Source of the DNA: Acidobacteriota bacterium
GTDB taxonomy: Bacteria; Acidobacteriota; Thermoanaerobaculia; Multivoradales; JBCCEF01
Direction: 5' to 3'
Assembly: GCA_039028635.1 (NCBI GenBank)
Contig: JBCCHV010000013.1
Coordinates: 47,974 to 111,973, forward strand
Length of the DNA: 64,000 bases
Shown here: in pieces, positions 32,750 through 41,038 of the stretch
Layout of the letters: each line of letters begins with the position of its first letter
How positions within the stretch are numbered: the stretch's first letter is position 1
The notes under the pieces: generated by a model
The model's database searches: none
What the model saw: the letters and a program-made list of their open reading frames with translations, nothing else
What the model was told of the DNA's origin: nothing
Position numbers and translations under genes: made by a program

Positions 32750-35203
32750 CTAGAGCTTCGCCCGACGCAATCGGAGGGCGTTGCCGATCACCGAGACGGA
32801 GCTCAGGCTCATCGCGGCGGCGGCGATCATCGGGCTCAGCAGCCAGCCGAAGACGGGGTAGAGAAGCCCCGCCGCCAGCGGCACGCCGAGGGCGTTGTAG
32901 GCGAAGGCGAAGAAGAGGTTTTGGCGGATGTTGCGCAGCGTCGCCTGGCTCAGCCGGCGGGCGCGACCGATGGCGCGCAAATCGCCTCGCACCAGGGTGA
33001 CGTCGGCGCTCTCGATGGCGATGTCGGTACCGCTGCCGAGGGCGATGCCGACATCGGCCTGGGCGAGGGCTGGCGCGTCGTTGATGCCGTCGCCGGCCAT
33101 CGCGACCACCCGGCCGCTGTGCTGCAGGCGCTCGATCTCGGCGGCCTTCTCCTGCGGCAAGACCTCGGCCACGACGCGCCCGATGCCGAGGCGTCGGGCC
33201 ACCGCCTCGGCGGTGGTGCGGTTGTCGCCGCTCAGCATGACCAGATCGAGGCCCATCGCCTCGAGGTCCGCTAGCGCTGCGGGGGTGGTCTCGCGAACCG
33301 GATCGGCGATCCCTAGCATGGCCACCAAAGCGCCGTCGACGGCGGCGAAGAGCACCGTCTGGCCCTCCGCCCGCAGGGCTTCTGCCCGTTTCGCGAGTTG
33401 GCTCGGATCGAGGCCGAGGTCCGCCATCAGGGGAGCACTGCCGAGGGCGACCCGGTAGCCGTCGACGGTGCCGAGGACACCGCGGCCGGTGCGCGACTCG
33501 AAGTCGCGAACGGCGGGAATCACCAGGTCTCGCTGCTCGGCCGCGGCGACGATCGCTTCGGCCAGCGGGTGCTCGCTGGAGCGCTCGACGGCGGCCGCAA
33601 GGGCGAGGGCTCGGGCCTCGGAGAAATCCCCGAAGACCTCCAAGGTGACCAACCCCGGCTTGCCCTCGGTGAGGGTGCCGGTCTTGTCGAGCACCAAGGT
33701 GTCGACGTCCCGCAGGCGCTGGATGGCCCCGGCGTTCTTGAACAGAACACCGGCCCCGGCGCCCTTGCCGGTAGCGACCATGATCGACATCGGCGTCGCC
33801 AAACCGAGGGCACAGGGGCAAGCGATGATCAGCACCGAAACGGCGGCCAGCAGGGCATAGGCGAAGCGTGGCTCGGGACCCCACAGGCTCCAGGCGACGA
33901 AGGCGCCGAGGGCGACTGCCACCACCGTCGGCACGAAGACCGCCGCCACCCGGTCGGCGAGCTGCTGGATTGGGGCCCGGCTGCGCTGGGCCTGGGCGAC
34001 CAGGGCGACGATGCGCGCCAGCAAGGTCTCGGAGCCGACGCGCTCCGCCTCCATCACCAGCGCGCCGGTGCCATTGACGGTGGCACCGACGACTTGATCG
34101 CCGGGTCCCTTGGCGACGGCAAGGGGCTCGCCGGTCATCATCGATTCGTCGACGGCGCTCGAGCCTTCGACCACCACGCCGTCCACCGGGATCTTCTCTC
34201 CTGGTCGCACGCGCAGCCGGTCACCGACTCGCACGTCGGCGAGCGGAACGTCCTGCTCGTCACCCTGCGGGGTCAGGCGACGGGCGATCGCCGGCGACAA
34301 GCCTAAGAGGGCGCGGATGGCGGCGCCGGTCTTGCTGCGGGCGCGCAGCTCGAGGACCTGTCCGAGGAGCACCAGGGCGACGATCACGGCGGCGGCTTCG
34401 AAGTAGACGCCGACGGTGCCATCGTGGGCGCGGAAAGAAGCCGGGAAGAGTCCCGGAACCAGGGCGGCCAGCACGCTGTAACCGAAGGAGGCGCCAACGC
34501 CCAGGCCGATCAAGGTGAACATGTTCGGGCTGCGGTTGCGCAGCGACTGGACGGCGCGCTCGAAGAACGGCCAGCCGGCCCACAGCACCACCGGGGTGGC
34601 GAGCAGCAGCTCGGCGAGCACGCGCCAGCGCGGAGCGATGACTCGAGAGACGGGAGCGCCGGGCAGCATGTCGCCCATCGCCAGCAGCAGGATCGGCAGC
34701 GACAGCGCTGCCGCCACCCAGAAGCGGCGGGTCATATCGCGCAGCTCGGGATTGTCTTCCTCGACCACGACGCTGCGCGCTTCGAGGGCCATGCCGCATT
34801 TTGGGCACGACCCTGGCTGTGGGCTCACCACCTCCGGATGCATCGGGCAGGTGTACTCCAGCCGCGTCGCCTCGGTCGGCGTCTCCGGCTCGAGGGCCAT
34901 GCCGCACTTCGGGCAGCTCCCGGGGCCCTGCTGCCGCACCTCCGGGTCCATCGGGCAGATGTAGAAGGCCTCCGGATCGGCCTCCACCTCCGCCCCCGCC
35001 CCGCTCAGCCAGCGCTCCGGGTCGCTCTCGAACTTCTGGCGGCAGCCGCCACAGCAAAAGAAGTAGGTCTCGCCGGCGTGATCGGCTCGCTGTTGGCTGG
35101 TTGCGGGATCGACGCTCATCCCGCAGACCGGGTCTGTTGCAGGTGTTGGCGCCGCTGTTGGCGCCGTCGCATTCGATGCGCTACCGGAGCAGCAATCGCT
35201 CAT
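32750..35203 (-). CDS. copA: Heavy-metal (copper-type) P1B-ATPase with YHS and double CPMHPEV-type N-terminus
   Basis: This 817-residue transporter begins with a Cys-rich MSDCCSGS, a YHS-like metal domain ([23 protein letters not shown]), and two heavy-metal-binding motifs ([40 protein letters not shown]). Eight membrane helices carry the Cu(I)-type [13 protein letters not shown]. Catalytic motifs include [11 protein letters not shown], the actuator [14 protein letters not shown] and [14 protein letters not shown]. The ATG at 35203 overlaps merR in ATGA and follows GGAGGAG. It probably exports copper or silver under control of the adjacent MerR protein. Confidence 0.93.
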   Translation of the reverse strand: MSDCCSGSASNATAPTAAPTPATDPVCGMSVDPATSQQRADHAGETYFFCCGGCRQKFESDPERWLSGAGAEVEADPEAFYICPMDPEVRQQGPGSCPKCGMALEPETPTEATRLEYTCPMHPEVVSPQPGSCPKCGMALEARSVVVEEDNPELRDMTRRFWVAAALSLPILLLAMGDMLPGAPVSRVIAPRWRVLAELLLATPVVLWAGWPFFERAVQSLRNRSPNMFTLIGLGVGASFGYSVLAALVPGLFPASFRAHDGTVGVYFEAAAVIVALVLLGQVLELRARSKTGAAIRALLGLSPAIARRLTPQGDEQDVPLADVRVGDRLRVRPGEKIPVDGVVVEGSSAVDESMMTGEPLAVAKGPGDQVVGATVNGTGALVMEAERVGSETLLARIVALVAQAQRSRAPIQQLADRVAAVFVPTVVAVALGAFVAWSLWGPEPRFAYALLAAVSVLIIACPCALGLATPMSIMVATGKGAGAGVLFKNAGAIQRLRDVDTLVLDKTGTLTEGKPGLVTLEVFGDFSEARALALAAAVERSSEHPLAEAIVAAAEQRDLVIPAVRDFESRTGRGVLGTVDGYRVALGSAPLMADLGLDPSQLAKRAEALRAEGQTVLFAAVDGALVAMLGIADPVRETTPAALADLEAMGLDLVMLSGDNRTTAEAVARRLGIGRVVAEVLPQEKAAEIERLQHSGRVVAMAGDGINDAPALAQADVGIALGSGTDIAIESADVTLVRGDLRAIGRARRLSQATLRNIRQNLFFAFAYNALGVPLAAGLLYPVFGWLLSPMIAAAAMSLSSVSVIGNALRLRRAKL

Positions 35204-35613
35204 CGCGACTCCTCCATGCCTTCCAGTGCTTCGAGAATCGGGCACGGCTCGCTGGTCTTGCCGTTAGCGCAGTCACTGGCGAGGCCGCGTAGCGTGGCTC
35301 GCAGCCGCTCCAGGTCGGCGATCCGCCGCTCTACGTCCGCCAGCTTGGCCTCGACCTTGGCGTGCACCCGCCGTCGGTTGGCTCGCGGATGGCTGCGCAG
35401 CTCGAGCAGCTCGCCGATCTCGTCGAGGGAAAAACCCAGCCCCTTCGCCCGCCGGACGAACCGCAGTCGATCCACCGCCTCCTCCGGATACTGGCGATAT
35501 CCCGACCGCCTCCGCGGCGGCTCCGGAACCAGCCCGCGGCGCTCATAGAACCGAATCGTCTCGATCCCCACCCCGGCGCGCTCCGCTAGCTGTCCAATCG
35601 TCAATCCGCTCAT
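35200..35613 (-). CDS. MerR-family metal-responsive regulator
   Basis: This 137-residue regulator has the classic N-terminus [25 protein letters not shown], a long dimerisation helix and a C-terminal C-x8-C loop ([10 protein letters not shown]). That spacing is like the MerR mercury pair Cys117/Cys126, but the third mercury ligand (MerR Cys82) is replaced: the place reads RSHPRANRR. With a copper-type ATPase coupled by ATGA, copper or another soft metal is more likely than mercury. A matching promoter with a 19-bp spacer lies just upstream. Confidence 0.92.
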   Translation of the reverse strand: MSGLTIGQLAERAGVGIETIRFYERRGLVPEPPRRRSGYRQYPEEAVDRLRFVRRAKGLGFSLDEIGELLELRSHPRANRRRVHAKVEAKLADVERRIADLERLRATLRGLASDCANGKTSEPCPILEALEGMEESR

Positions 35614-35647
35614 CCCACCTCCTGAAACCCCGCCTCTGAGGACTTCA

Positions 35648-35678
35648 GGATAAACCCTGGAGTCGACTACAGAGTCAA
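35648..35678 (-). promoter_or_regulatory. MerR-type promoter with 19-bp spacer and operator
   Basis: On the minus strand a -35 TTGACT (35673-35678) and a -10 TTATCC (35648-35653) are separated by 19 bp, the over-long spacing that MerR proteins correct by twisting DNA. The overlapping 22-bp dyad at 35654-35675 has 11-bp arms (ACTCTGTAGTC and GACTCCAGGGT) with 9 pairs. It would drive merR-copA. Confidence 0.8.
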
Positions 35679-35705
35679 GGTCGACATGCAGTCCGGTTCT
35701 CTCCC

Positions 35706-36076
35706 GTAACCTCGAATGCCAAGGCAGGGGCGCGATAGAGGGCGGTGCGGGCTCTGTCGTGTTGGTTCGGGTGCGGAGCCTGAGCCCGCGGGCATTGCAT
35801 CTGGCAGTCCGAGGCTCGATTCTTCATCTCGTAACCTCGAAAGCCATTCAGGGGCGCGACACAGAGCGGTGCGGGCTCTGGCGTGTTGGCTCGGATGCGG
35901 AGCCTGAGCCCGCGGGCATGGTTGTTGGAAGTCCGAGACTCGGTCCGTGGAGGAGGAGTGGAGGCATTTGTTTGAGCGCAGCGAGTTGTGCCTCCACCCG
36001 GAACGGGCCGACACGCAGTCCGAGTAATCCCTCGCGGGCGTGTCGGCGAAGCGCCCGAGCCAACACGCCAGAGCCC
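35706..36076. repeat. Non-coding direct and inverted repeats
   Basis: Two ~113-bp units at 35706-35818 and 35831-35942 are about 85% alike and begin with GTAACCTCGAA; their period is 125 bp. A 22-bp segment of the second unit (35873-35894) recurs as a perfect inverted copy at 36055-36076, with another 12-bp inverted match just after. TGGAGGCA/TGCCTCCA (35959-35966 and 35989-35996) forms a further hairpin. The remaining intergenic 35614-36179 has no gene. Two units are too few for a CRISPR array and the units are too long. Confidence 0.8.
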
Positions 36077-36179
36077 TAGGATCACGCCAGAGCCCTTAGA
36101 AATCGGCCCCAATTCGACTCCCAAGATAGAGTCAGGCCCAACAGCAAGAAAATCTCACCGGGACCGAGGAGCGCCCACC

Positions 36180-37655
36180 ATGAACCCGACCGCCAACGCC
36201 GCGTCCGTCAGCGCCTTCCTGCTCTATCTCGGCGTCGTCGTCCTGATCGGCGTCCTGTCGACGCGCTTCTCCTCCTCCGGCATCGCCGAATACTTCGTCG
36301 GCGGCCGCCGCATGAACCGCTACGTCGTCGCCCTCTCGGCGGTGGTCTCCGGGCGCAGCGCCTGGCTCCTGCTGGGAATGACCGGGTTGGCCTACGCCCG
36401 CGGCGCCTCCGCGCTGTGGGCGGTGGTGGGCTACATCGTCGTCGAGCTGTTTCTGTTCCTGTTCTACGGTCGCCGCCTGCGGCGCTTCAGCGAAGCCCAT
36501 GATTGCGTCACCGTGCCCGACTTCTTCGCCGCCCGCTTCGACGACCGGCGAGGCATCCTGCGACTCCTGCTGGTGGTCATCCTGCTGATCTTCCTGGTCG
36601 GCTACGTGGCGGCTCAGTTCGTCGCCGGGGGCAAAGCCTTCGCCGCCGGCTTCGGCCTCGAGCCGATGCAGGGAGTCTGGCTGACCGCCGGCATCATTTT
36701 GGTCTACACCTTGCTCGGAGGCTTCCTGGCGGTCAGCTTGACCGACCTCATGCAGGCCTTCCTGATGCTGCTGGCGCTGGTCGTCCTGCCGCTGGTGGCG
36801 ATCACCCAGGCCGGTGGCTGGGGAGCGGTCCTCGCCGAGCTGCGGGCCCTCGACCCGGTCTTGGCAGATCCCGGCGCCATCGCCCTCGGCACCTTGCTGG
36901 GATTCCTCGGCATCGGCCTCGGGTCGCCCGGAAACCCCCACATTCTGACCCGCTTCATGTCCATTCGCGATGCCGAGCAACTGCGCACGGCCGCCTTCGT
37001 GGGGACGCTCTGGAACGTCCTCATGGCCGGCGGCGCGGTGCTCATCGGCCTGGCCGGCCGGGCCTACTTCGCCAGCCCCGATCTGTTGCCGGCGGGCGAC
37101 ACCGAAAACCTCTATCCGGTGCTGGCGCAGCAGCTCCTCCATCCCTTCCTCTTCGGGCTGGTGGTGGCCTCGATCTTCGCCGCCATCATGTCGACCGCCG
37201 ATTCGCAGCTCCTGGTGGCGGCATCGAGCGTCGTCCGGGACCTCTACGAGAAGGTTCTCCAGCGTGATCGCGAGGTGCCCCAACGGCGGCTGGTGATGTT
37301 GTCCCGGGTGGTGGTCTTCTTGCTGGTTCTGGGAGCCCTCGCCCTCGGCCTGCTGGCGGAAGACCTGGTTTTCTGGCTGGTGCTCTTCTCCTGGGCCGGC
37401 CTCGGCGCCGCCCTCGGGCCGACCTCGATCCTGGCGCTGTTCTGGCGCCGCACCACCTGGGCCGGGGTGGTGGCGGGATTGGTGAGCGGTGCCCTGGTGA
37501 CCATCGTCTGGAAGCTCACCGCGCCCTTCGGTGGCTTCTACGAGCTGATCCCGGCGTTCTTCGCCAGCTTGCTGGCGACGGTGCTGGTCAGTCTCGCGAC
37601 CCGGCCGCCGGAGCAGGCCGACCAGCTCTTCGCGGCCGGTCGGCGCTCGGACTAG
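36180..37655 (+). CDS. Sodium:solute symporter (SSS/PutP-like)
   Basis: This 491-residue protein has about 13 membrane helices. The SSS start is present (VGGRRMNRYVVALSAVVSGRSAWLLLG), with the sodium-site region SGRSAW and later FLGIGLGSPGNPHILTRFMSIRD and IFAAIMSTADSQLLVAASSVVRDLY, the family's most conserved segment. Length and order fit the PutP/pantothenate branch. Proline, another amino acid or a carboxylate may be the substrate. The ATG at 36180 was chosen over a long 5' extension through repeats. Its stop overlaps the stop of the convergent gene remnant. Confidence 0.9.
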   Translation: MNPTANAASVSAFLLYLGVVVLIGVLSTRFSSSGIAEYFVGGRRMNRYVVALSAVVSGRSAWLLLGMTGLAYARGASALWAVVGYIVVELFLFLFYGRRLRRFSEAHDCVTVPDFFAARFDDRRGILRLLLVVILLIFLVGYVAAQFVAGGKAFAAGFGLEPMQGVWLTAGIILVYTLLGGFLAVSLTDLMQAFLMLLALVVLPLVAITQAGGWGAVLAELRALDPVLADPGAIALGTLLGFLGIGLGSPGNPHILTRFMSIRDAEQLRTAAFVGTLWNVLMAGGAVLIGLAGRAYFASPDLLPAGDTENLYPVLAQQLLHPFLFGLVVASIFAAIMSTADSQLLVAASSVVRDLYEKVLQRDREVPQRRLVMLSRVVVFLLVLGALALGLLAEDLVFWLVLFSWAGLGAALGPTSILALFWRRTTWAGVVAGLVSGALVTIVWKLTAPFGGFYELIPAFFASLLATVLVSLATRPPEQADQLFAAGRRSD

Positions 37656-38038
37656 GGCGGGCTAACCCGAGACTGGCCCCGGCGCAGAGGCGGCCCCGGT
37701 AGGGGGCACTTCTGTTCCGCGTTCATCGCCTCGACCCGGGCGCGGGCTTCGGCCAGCGGCGGCACGTCGTAGGCCTCGCGCTCCTCGTCGGTGACCGCGT
37801 CCGGGTCGAGGGGCTCGAGAGTCCAAGGGCTGTCCGGGGACTGCTTGCGGAACTGGGTGCCGTAGATCTGCGGCTTCTGCTGGCGGATCAACCAGCGATC
37901 GGTGGCGGCGGCATAGAGCCACTTGGCGCCGGGGAGGTCCGGGTTCAGCTTGGCGGCGAGGTCGCGGGCCCGTCCAAAGTGCTCGACGGTCATGCCGTGC
38001 TGAAAGACCATCGCGGCGTGGAGGTAGTCGTCGGCGAC
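37652..38038 (-). pseudogene. 5'-truncated DUF6624-like gene remnant
   Basis: The frame carries VADDYLHAAMVFQHG, then WLYAAATDRWLIRQQKPQIY, GTQFRKQS, then DEEREAYDVPPLAEARARVEAMN. These match, from memory, the C-terminal part of DUF6624-type proteins, which normally have a longer N-terminal half. Upstream in the same frame, coding quality ends near 38040, a structured repeat copy occupies 38073-38153 and a stop lies just beyond. The last ~17 residues (KCPLPGPPLRRGQ onwards) look like read-through. I therefore regard it as a remnant and not a functional 119-residue protein. Confidence 0.6.
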
Positions 38039-38072
38039 CTTGGCTCCGTCGGCGACCGGCCGCGCAGGCGAG

Positions 38073-38153
38073 AAGGGGCGCTCAGCCTCCCTGGCCGGGC
38101 GCCCCTTGAAGAGTCAGAGAAAGTCGCTACGCGACTTTCTCAGTAGCCGGCTA
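38073..38153 (+). repeat. Partial copy C of the five-hairpin element
   Basis: AAGGGGCGC/GCGCCCCTT (38073-38081 and 38099-38107) and GAGAAAGTCG/CGACTTTCTC (38117-38126 and 38132-38141) correspond in order and position to hairpins 4 and 5 of the elements at 50118 and 50974. The right end, AGTAGCCGGCTA, matches their CAGCCTGCTA end. Read on the minus strand the end supplies the TAG stop codon of the glutaredoxin gene. The rest of the element is missing. Confidence 0.65.
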
Positions 38154-38513
38154 ACCGGCTTCCTGAAGCTGGCTGACCAGCTCGCGAATACGATCCTCGT
38201 CGTAACCGCGGATGATGGTGCCGTCGATGTCGATCAGCGGCACGCCACCGCGGCCGTTGCCCTTCTCGAGGAACTCGGCCTTGCCGGCGGCGTCCTTCTC
38301 GATGTCGACGGAGCGGAACTCGATGTCGAGGTCGGTCAGCAGGTTGCTGGTCTTGCGGCACCAGCCGCACCAGTCGGTCATGTAGAGGGTGACCTTCTCT
38401 TCGTTCCCGGCCTCGGCTTCGGCCTCGCTGGCGAGGGCCGCCGGGACCAGCATCAAAGCAGCGGAGAAGATCAGCAGGAGAAGGGAGGCTTTCAGAGCTT
38501 TCTTGGCGGTCAT
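38151..38513 (-). CDS. Exported glutaredoxin-like protein
   Basis: This 120-residue protein has a signal peptide (ASLLLLIFSAALMLVPAALA), an acidic spacer, and a glutaredoxin domain with VTLYMTDWCGWCRKTSNLL as the CxxC active site, VDIEKD, the cis-proline GGVPLIDIDG and GTIIRGYDEDRI. It probably performs thiol-disulfide exchange outside the cytoplasm, which is unusual for glutaredoxins but known for exported forms. The stop codon TAG is the outer end of a structured repeat, so the C-terminus EAG may have been set by that element. Confidence 0.88.
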   Translation of the reverse strand: MTAKKALKASLLLLIFSAALMLVPAALASEAEAEAGNEEKVTLYMTDWCGWCRKTSNLLTDLDIEFRSVDIEKDAAGKAEFLEKGNGRGGVPLIDIDGTIIRGYDEDRIRELVSQLQEAG

Positions 38514-38711
38514 CGTCAGTTCCTTCGCGGAGTTGGTCGGCGCAGCGATTTGTCGGCGCAGATTCCATTCCGCGCGTCGAGTCGAAAAAATCGCTTCGTT
38601 GCTCGCTATTTTCGTCCGTCGTCGGTCGTCAGGTCAAATCCAGGAGCATGGACGGGGCAGGTGGTTCGCAATCCACCTTTGAGCCAGATACGGCCTCGCC
38701 CGGCGAAGAGT

Positions 38712-39506
38712 TCAGCCAGCTGCCGGGATGCCGTAGAGGCGCTCCGTGTTCCGTCGCACCGCGGAGGCGACCTTCTCCACGGGAACCTCTTGCAGCTCGG
38801 CGATGGCCTGCAGCGAGACGACAGCGTTGGCCGGCTCGTTGCGCTGCTCGCGGTCCGGACCCAGCACCGGGCTGTCGGTCTCGAGGAGCAGGTTGTCGAG
38901 CGGTAGCCGGCGAACCAGCTTCTGCTTCTGCTTCGAGCGCACGACCGATGGCGGAACCGAGAAGAAGTAGCCCGCTTCGATCGCCGGCAGCGCCTTGGCG
39001 GCGCGGCCGTCGAAGGCGTGGAGCTGTACCTTGCGCGCTCCCTGCTCGAGCAGGCAGGCGATGGTCTGGCGGCCGGCGGAGCGCGAATGCACGTTGAGGG
39101 GCAGGTCGAGCTCCACGGAGAGGGCGATGAAATGCTCGAAAATCTGGCGCTGCAGCGCGCGCTCTTCTTCCTCCTTCACCTTCCAGTGGTCGAGGCCGAC
39201 TTCGCCGATGGCGCTCAGCCGTGAGCGCTCCTGGCGCAGGCGGTCGATCAGCGCCTCGGCGGCGGTCGTATCGAGGTCGGTGGGGAAGAGGCCTCCAGCC
39301 ACCAGGATGCGGCCTGGATGGGCCTCTGCCAGGGCGAGGTTGCGCTCGAAGTCGGCGAGGTTTTCGGAGACGCTCACCACTCTCTCGATGCCATGCTGCC
39401 GGGCGCGCTCGAGGACCGTCGGCAAATCCGCCGCGAACTCCGGCGAGCAGAGATGGGCGTGGGTGTCGGTGAGGCCGCGCACGGTGACCGAGCTCATGGC
39501 GGCCAT
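38712..39506 (-). CDS. TatD-family hydrolase
   Basis: This 264-residue metal-dependent hydrolase has the TatD amidohydrolase motifs: LTDTHAHL near the N-terminus, IGEVGLDHW, LPLNVHSRSAGRQTIACL, KVQLHAFDGRAA and DNLLLETDSPVL. The family includes Mg-dependent DNases and D-aminoacyl-tRNA deacylase-like enzymes. The start could be 39506 or 39497; neither has a strong ribosome site. It is divergent from the membrane protein at 39598. Confidence 0.92.
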   Translation of the reverse strand: MAAMSSVTVRGLTDTHAHLCSPEFAADLPTVLERARQHGIERVVSVSENLADFERNLALAEAHPGRILVAGGLFPTDLDTTAAEALIDRLRQERSRLSAIGEVGLDHWKVKEEEERALQRQIFEHFIALSVELDLPLNVHSRSAGRQTIACLLEQGARKVQLHAFDGRAAKALPAIEAGYFFSVPPSVVRSKQKQKLVRRLPLDNLLLETDSPVLGPDREQRNEPANAVVSLQAIAELQEVPVEKVASAVRRNTERLYGIPAAG

Positions 39507-39597
39507 CTTAGTGCCTGGCGCGCGGTGGCCGTGCCCCCGGCTTTGTGCTGCCCGTGATGTGCCTCACGCCGCTGGCCTCTTGGTAAGGTCCGTCGCG

Positions 39598-40305
39598 ATG
39601 AAGATCTGGCGATTCTTGACGTTGCCCTTCCGCGAAGTGCTGCGCGGCCAGGAGCTTTGCCTGCGCGGCCTTCCGGATCTCGGCTGGATGGCCCTCGGCT
39701 TGCTGGTCGGGTGGTTCGTCTACGTGCCGCTCCACGAGCTGCTCCACGCCTTCGCCTGTCTCGCCACCGGCGGTGAGGTGACGCGCTTGGAGATCGACCA
39801 CCTCTATGGCGGCGCCCTGTGGGCTCGCCTGTTCCCGTTCGTGGTCGCCGGATCCGACTACGCCGGCCGGCTGTCCGGCTTCGACACCTTCGGCAACGAC
39901 GCCATCTACCTCGCCACCGACCTCGGTCCGTTCTTGTTGACGCTGCCCGGCGTCTGGGCTCTGCGGCGCTGGGCTCGGCAGGGCAAGGGCCTCGGCTTCG
40001 GCTTCACCTTGCCCTTTGCTCTGGCGCCTTTCCTCTCCCTCAATGGCGACGCTTACGAGATCGGCTCGATCCTGGTGACCCGCCTGGCGCCGTGGTCGAC
40101 GCCGGTGGTGCGCGAGCTATTGCGCGGCGACGACGTCTTCCTGGTCGGGTCGCTGCTCGGGGAGGCCTCCGCCGTGACCGTGGTGGGGTTCGTTCTGGCG
40201 GCTCTCCTCGGCGTGCTGTGGGCCTTCGCCACCTATGGCTTGGCGGCCTGGCTCGCCAGCCGGCTGGGGCAGGGATCGCTGGTGGCGGCGGAGGGAGAGG
40301 CGTGA
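39598..40305 (+). CDS. Multi-pass membrane protein with HExxH motif (M50-like)
   Basis: This 235-residue protein has five or six hydrophobic helices. The second contains VPLHELLHAFACLATGGEV, an HExxH motif inside a membrane helix, as in site-2 proteases or DUF3267-type proteins. The second ligand (NPxG or DG-type) was not assigned; LNGDAYEIG near residue 145 is a candidate. It may be an intramembrane protease-like enzyme, but a non-proteolytic membrane protein is possible. Its TGA overlaps the GTG of the uracil glycosylase gene. Confidence 0.68.
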   Translation: MKIWRFLTLPFREVLRGQELCLRGLPDLGWMALGLLVGWFVYVPLHELLHAFACLATGGEVTRLEIDHLYGGALWARLFPFVVAGSDYAGRLSGFDTFGNDAIYLATDLGPFLLTLPGVWALRRWARQGKGLGFGFTLPFALAPFLSLNGDAYEIGSILVTRLAPWSTPVVRELLRGDDVFLVGSLLGEASAVTVVGFVLAALLGVLWAFATYGLAAWLASRLGQGSLVAAEGEA

Positions 40306-41021
40306 GCCTGCTGGCGATCTCGGACGAGCTGTCGGCGGCCCTCGGTCGGCTCTCCTTCGCGCCCCCGGTGGCCTACGTCTACAACCCTCTCGACTATGCC
40401 CGTCGCCCCTGGCGGCGCTACCTCGAGAAGTTCGGTCGCGGCGCCAAAGAGGTGGTCTTCTTGGGCATGAACCCCGGCCCTTGGGGCATGTCCCAGACCG
40501 GCGTGCCCTTCGGTGAGATCGCGGCGGTGCGCGACTGGATGGCGATCGAAGAGCCGGTGGAGGCACCGGCGAAGGTGCATCCCAAGCGGCCGATCGAGGG
40601 CTTCGCCTGCGGCCGCAGCGAGGTCAGCGGCCGGCGTCTCTGGGGTTGGGCCGAGCAGCGCTTCGGTGCGCCGGAGCGCTTTTTCGATCGCTTTTTCGTG
40701 GCCAATTACTGCCCCCTCGCCTTTCTCGAGGCGTCGGGCCGCAATCGCACCCCGGACAAGCTGCCGGTGGCCGAGCGCCAGGCCTTGTTCGAGCTCTGTG
40801 ACCGGGCGCTGCGGCAGACCATCGAGACCCTCGAGCCCCGGCGGGTGATCGGTATCGGAGCCTTTGCGGAAGGGCGCGCCCGCCTCGTCCTCGAGGGCCT
40901 CGATGTCGCCATCGATCGCATACTCCATCCCAGCCCGGCGAGCCCGGCGGCCAATCGCGGCTGGGCCGAGCAGGCGGAGCGCCAGTTGGTCGCCCTCGGG
41001 GTGGAGCTGCCGCCGGGCTGA
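40302..41021 (+). CDS. SMUG1-type uracil-DNA glycosylase
   Basis: This 239-residue DNA repair enzyme carries the SMUG1 active-site signature: FLGMNPGPWGMSQTGVPFGE with the catalytic Asn, and ILHPSPASPAANRGW with the conserved His. FVANYCPLAFLEASGRNRTP is also typical. SMUG1 removes uracil and oxidised pyrimidines and is better known from animals, with a scattering of bacterial members. The GTG at 40302 overlaps the upstream stop in a GTGA, which removes the long 5' extension. The gene converges with the STT3-like gene. Confidence 0.9.
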   Translation: MSLLAISDELSAALGRLSFAPPVAYVYNPLDYARRPWRRYLEKFGRGAKEVVFLGMNPGPWGMSQTGVPFGEIAAVRDWMAIEEPVEAPAKVHPKRPIEGFACGRSEVSGRRLWGWAEQRFGAPERFFDRFFVANYCPLAFLEASGRNRTPDKLPVAERQALFELCDRALRQTIETLEPRRVIGIGAFAEGRARLVLEGLDVAIDRILHPSPASPAANRGWAEQAERQLVALGVELPPG

Positions 41022-41038
41022 CGGCCGGCCCGCCTCCG

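Noticed and set aside
35200..35613. Mercury resistance regulator
   Set aside because: The third mercury cysteine is missing and no merT/merP/merA genes are present; the partner is a copper-type ATPase.
35706..35942. CRISPR-like repeats
   Set aside because: Only two units, each over 110 bp, with imperfect identity and no spacer pattern or cas genes.
38661..38682. tRNA T-arm-like hairpin (AGGTGG-TTCGCAAT-CCACCT)
   Set aside because: No acceptor stem, D-arm or anticodon arm can be built around it.
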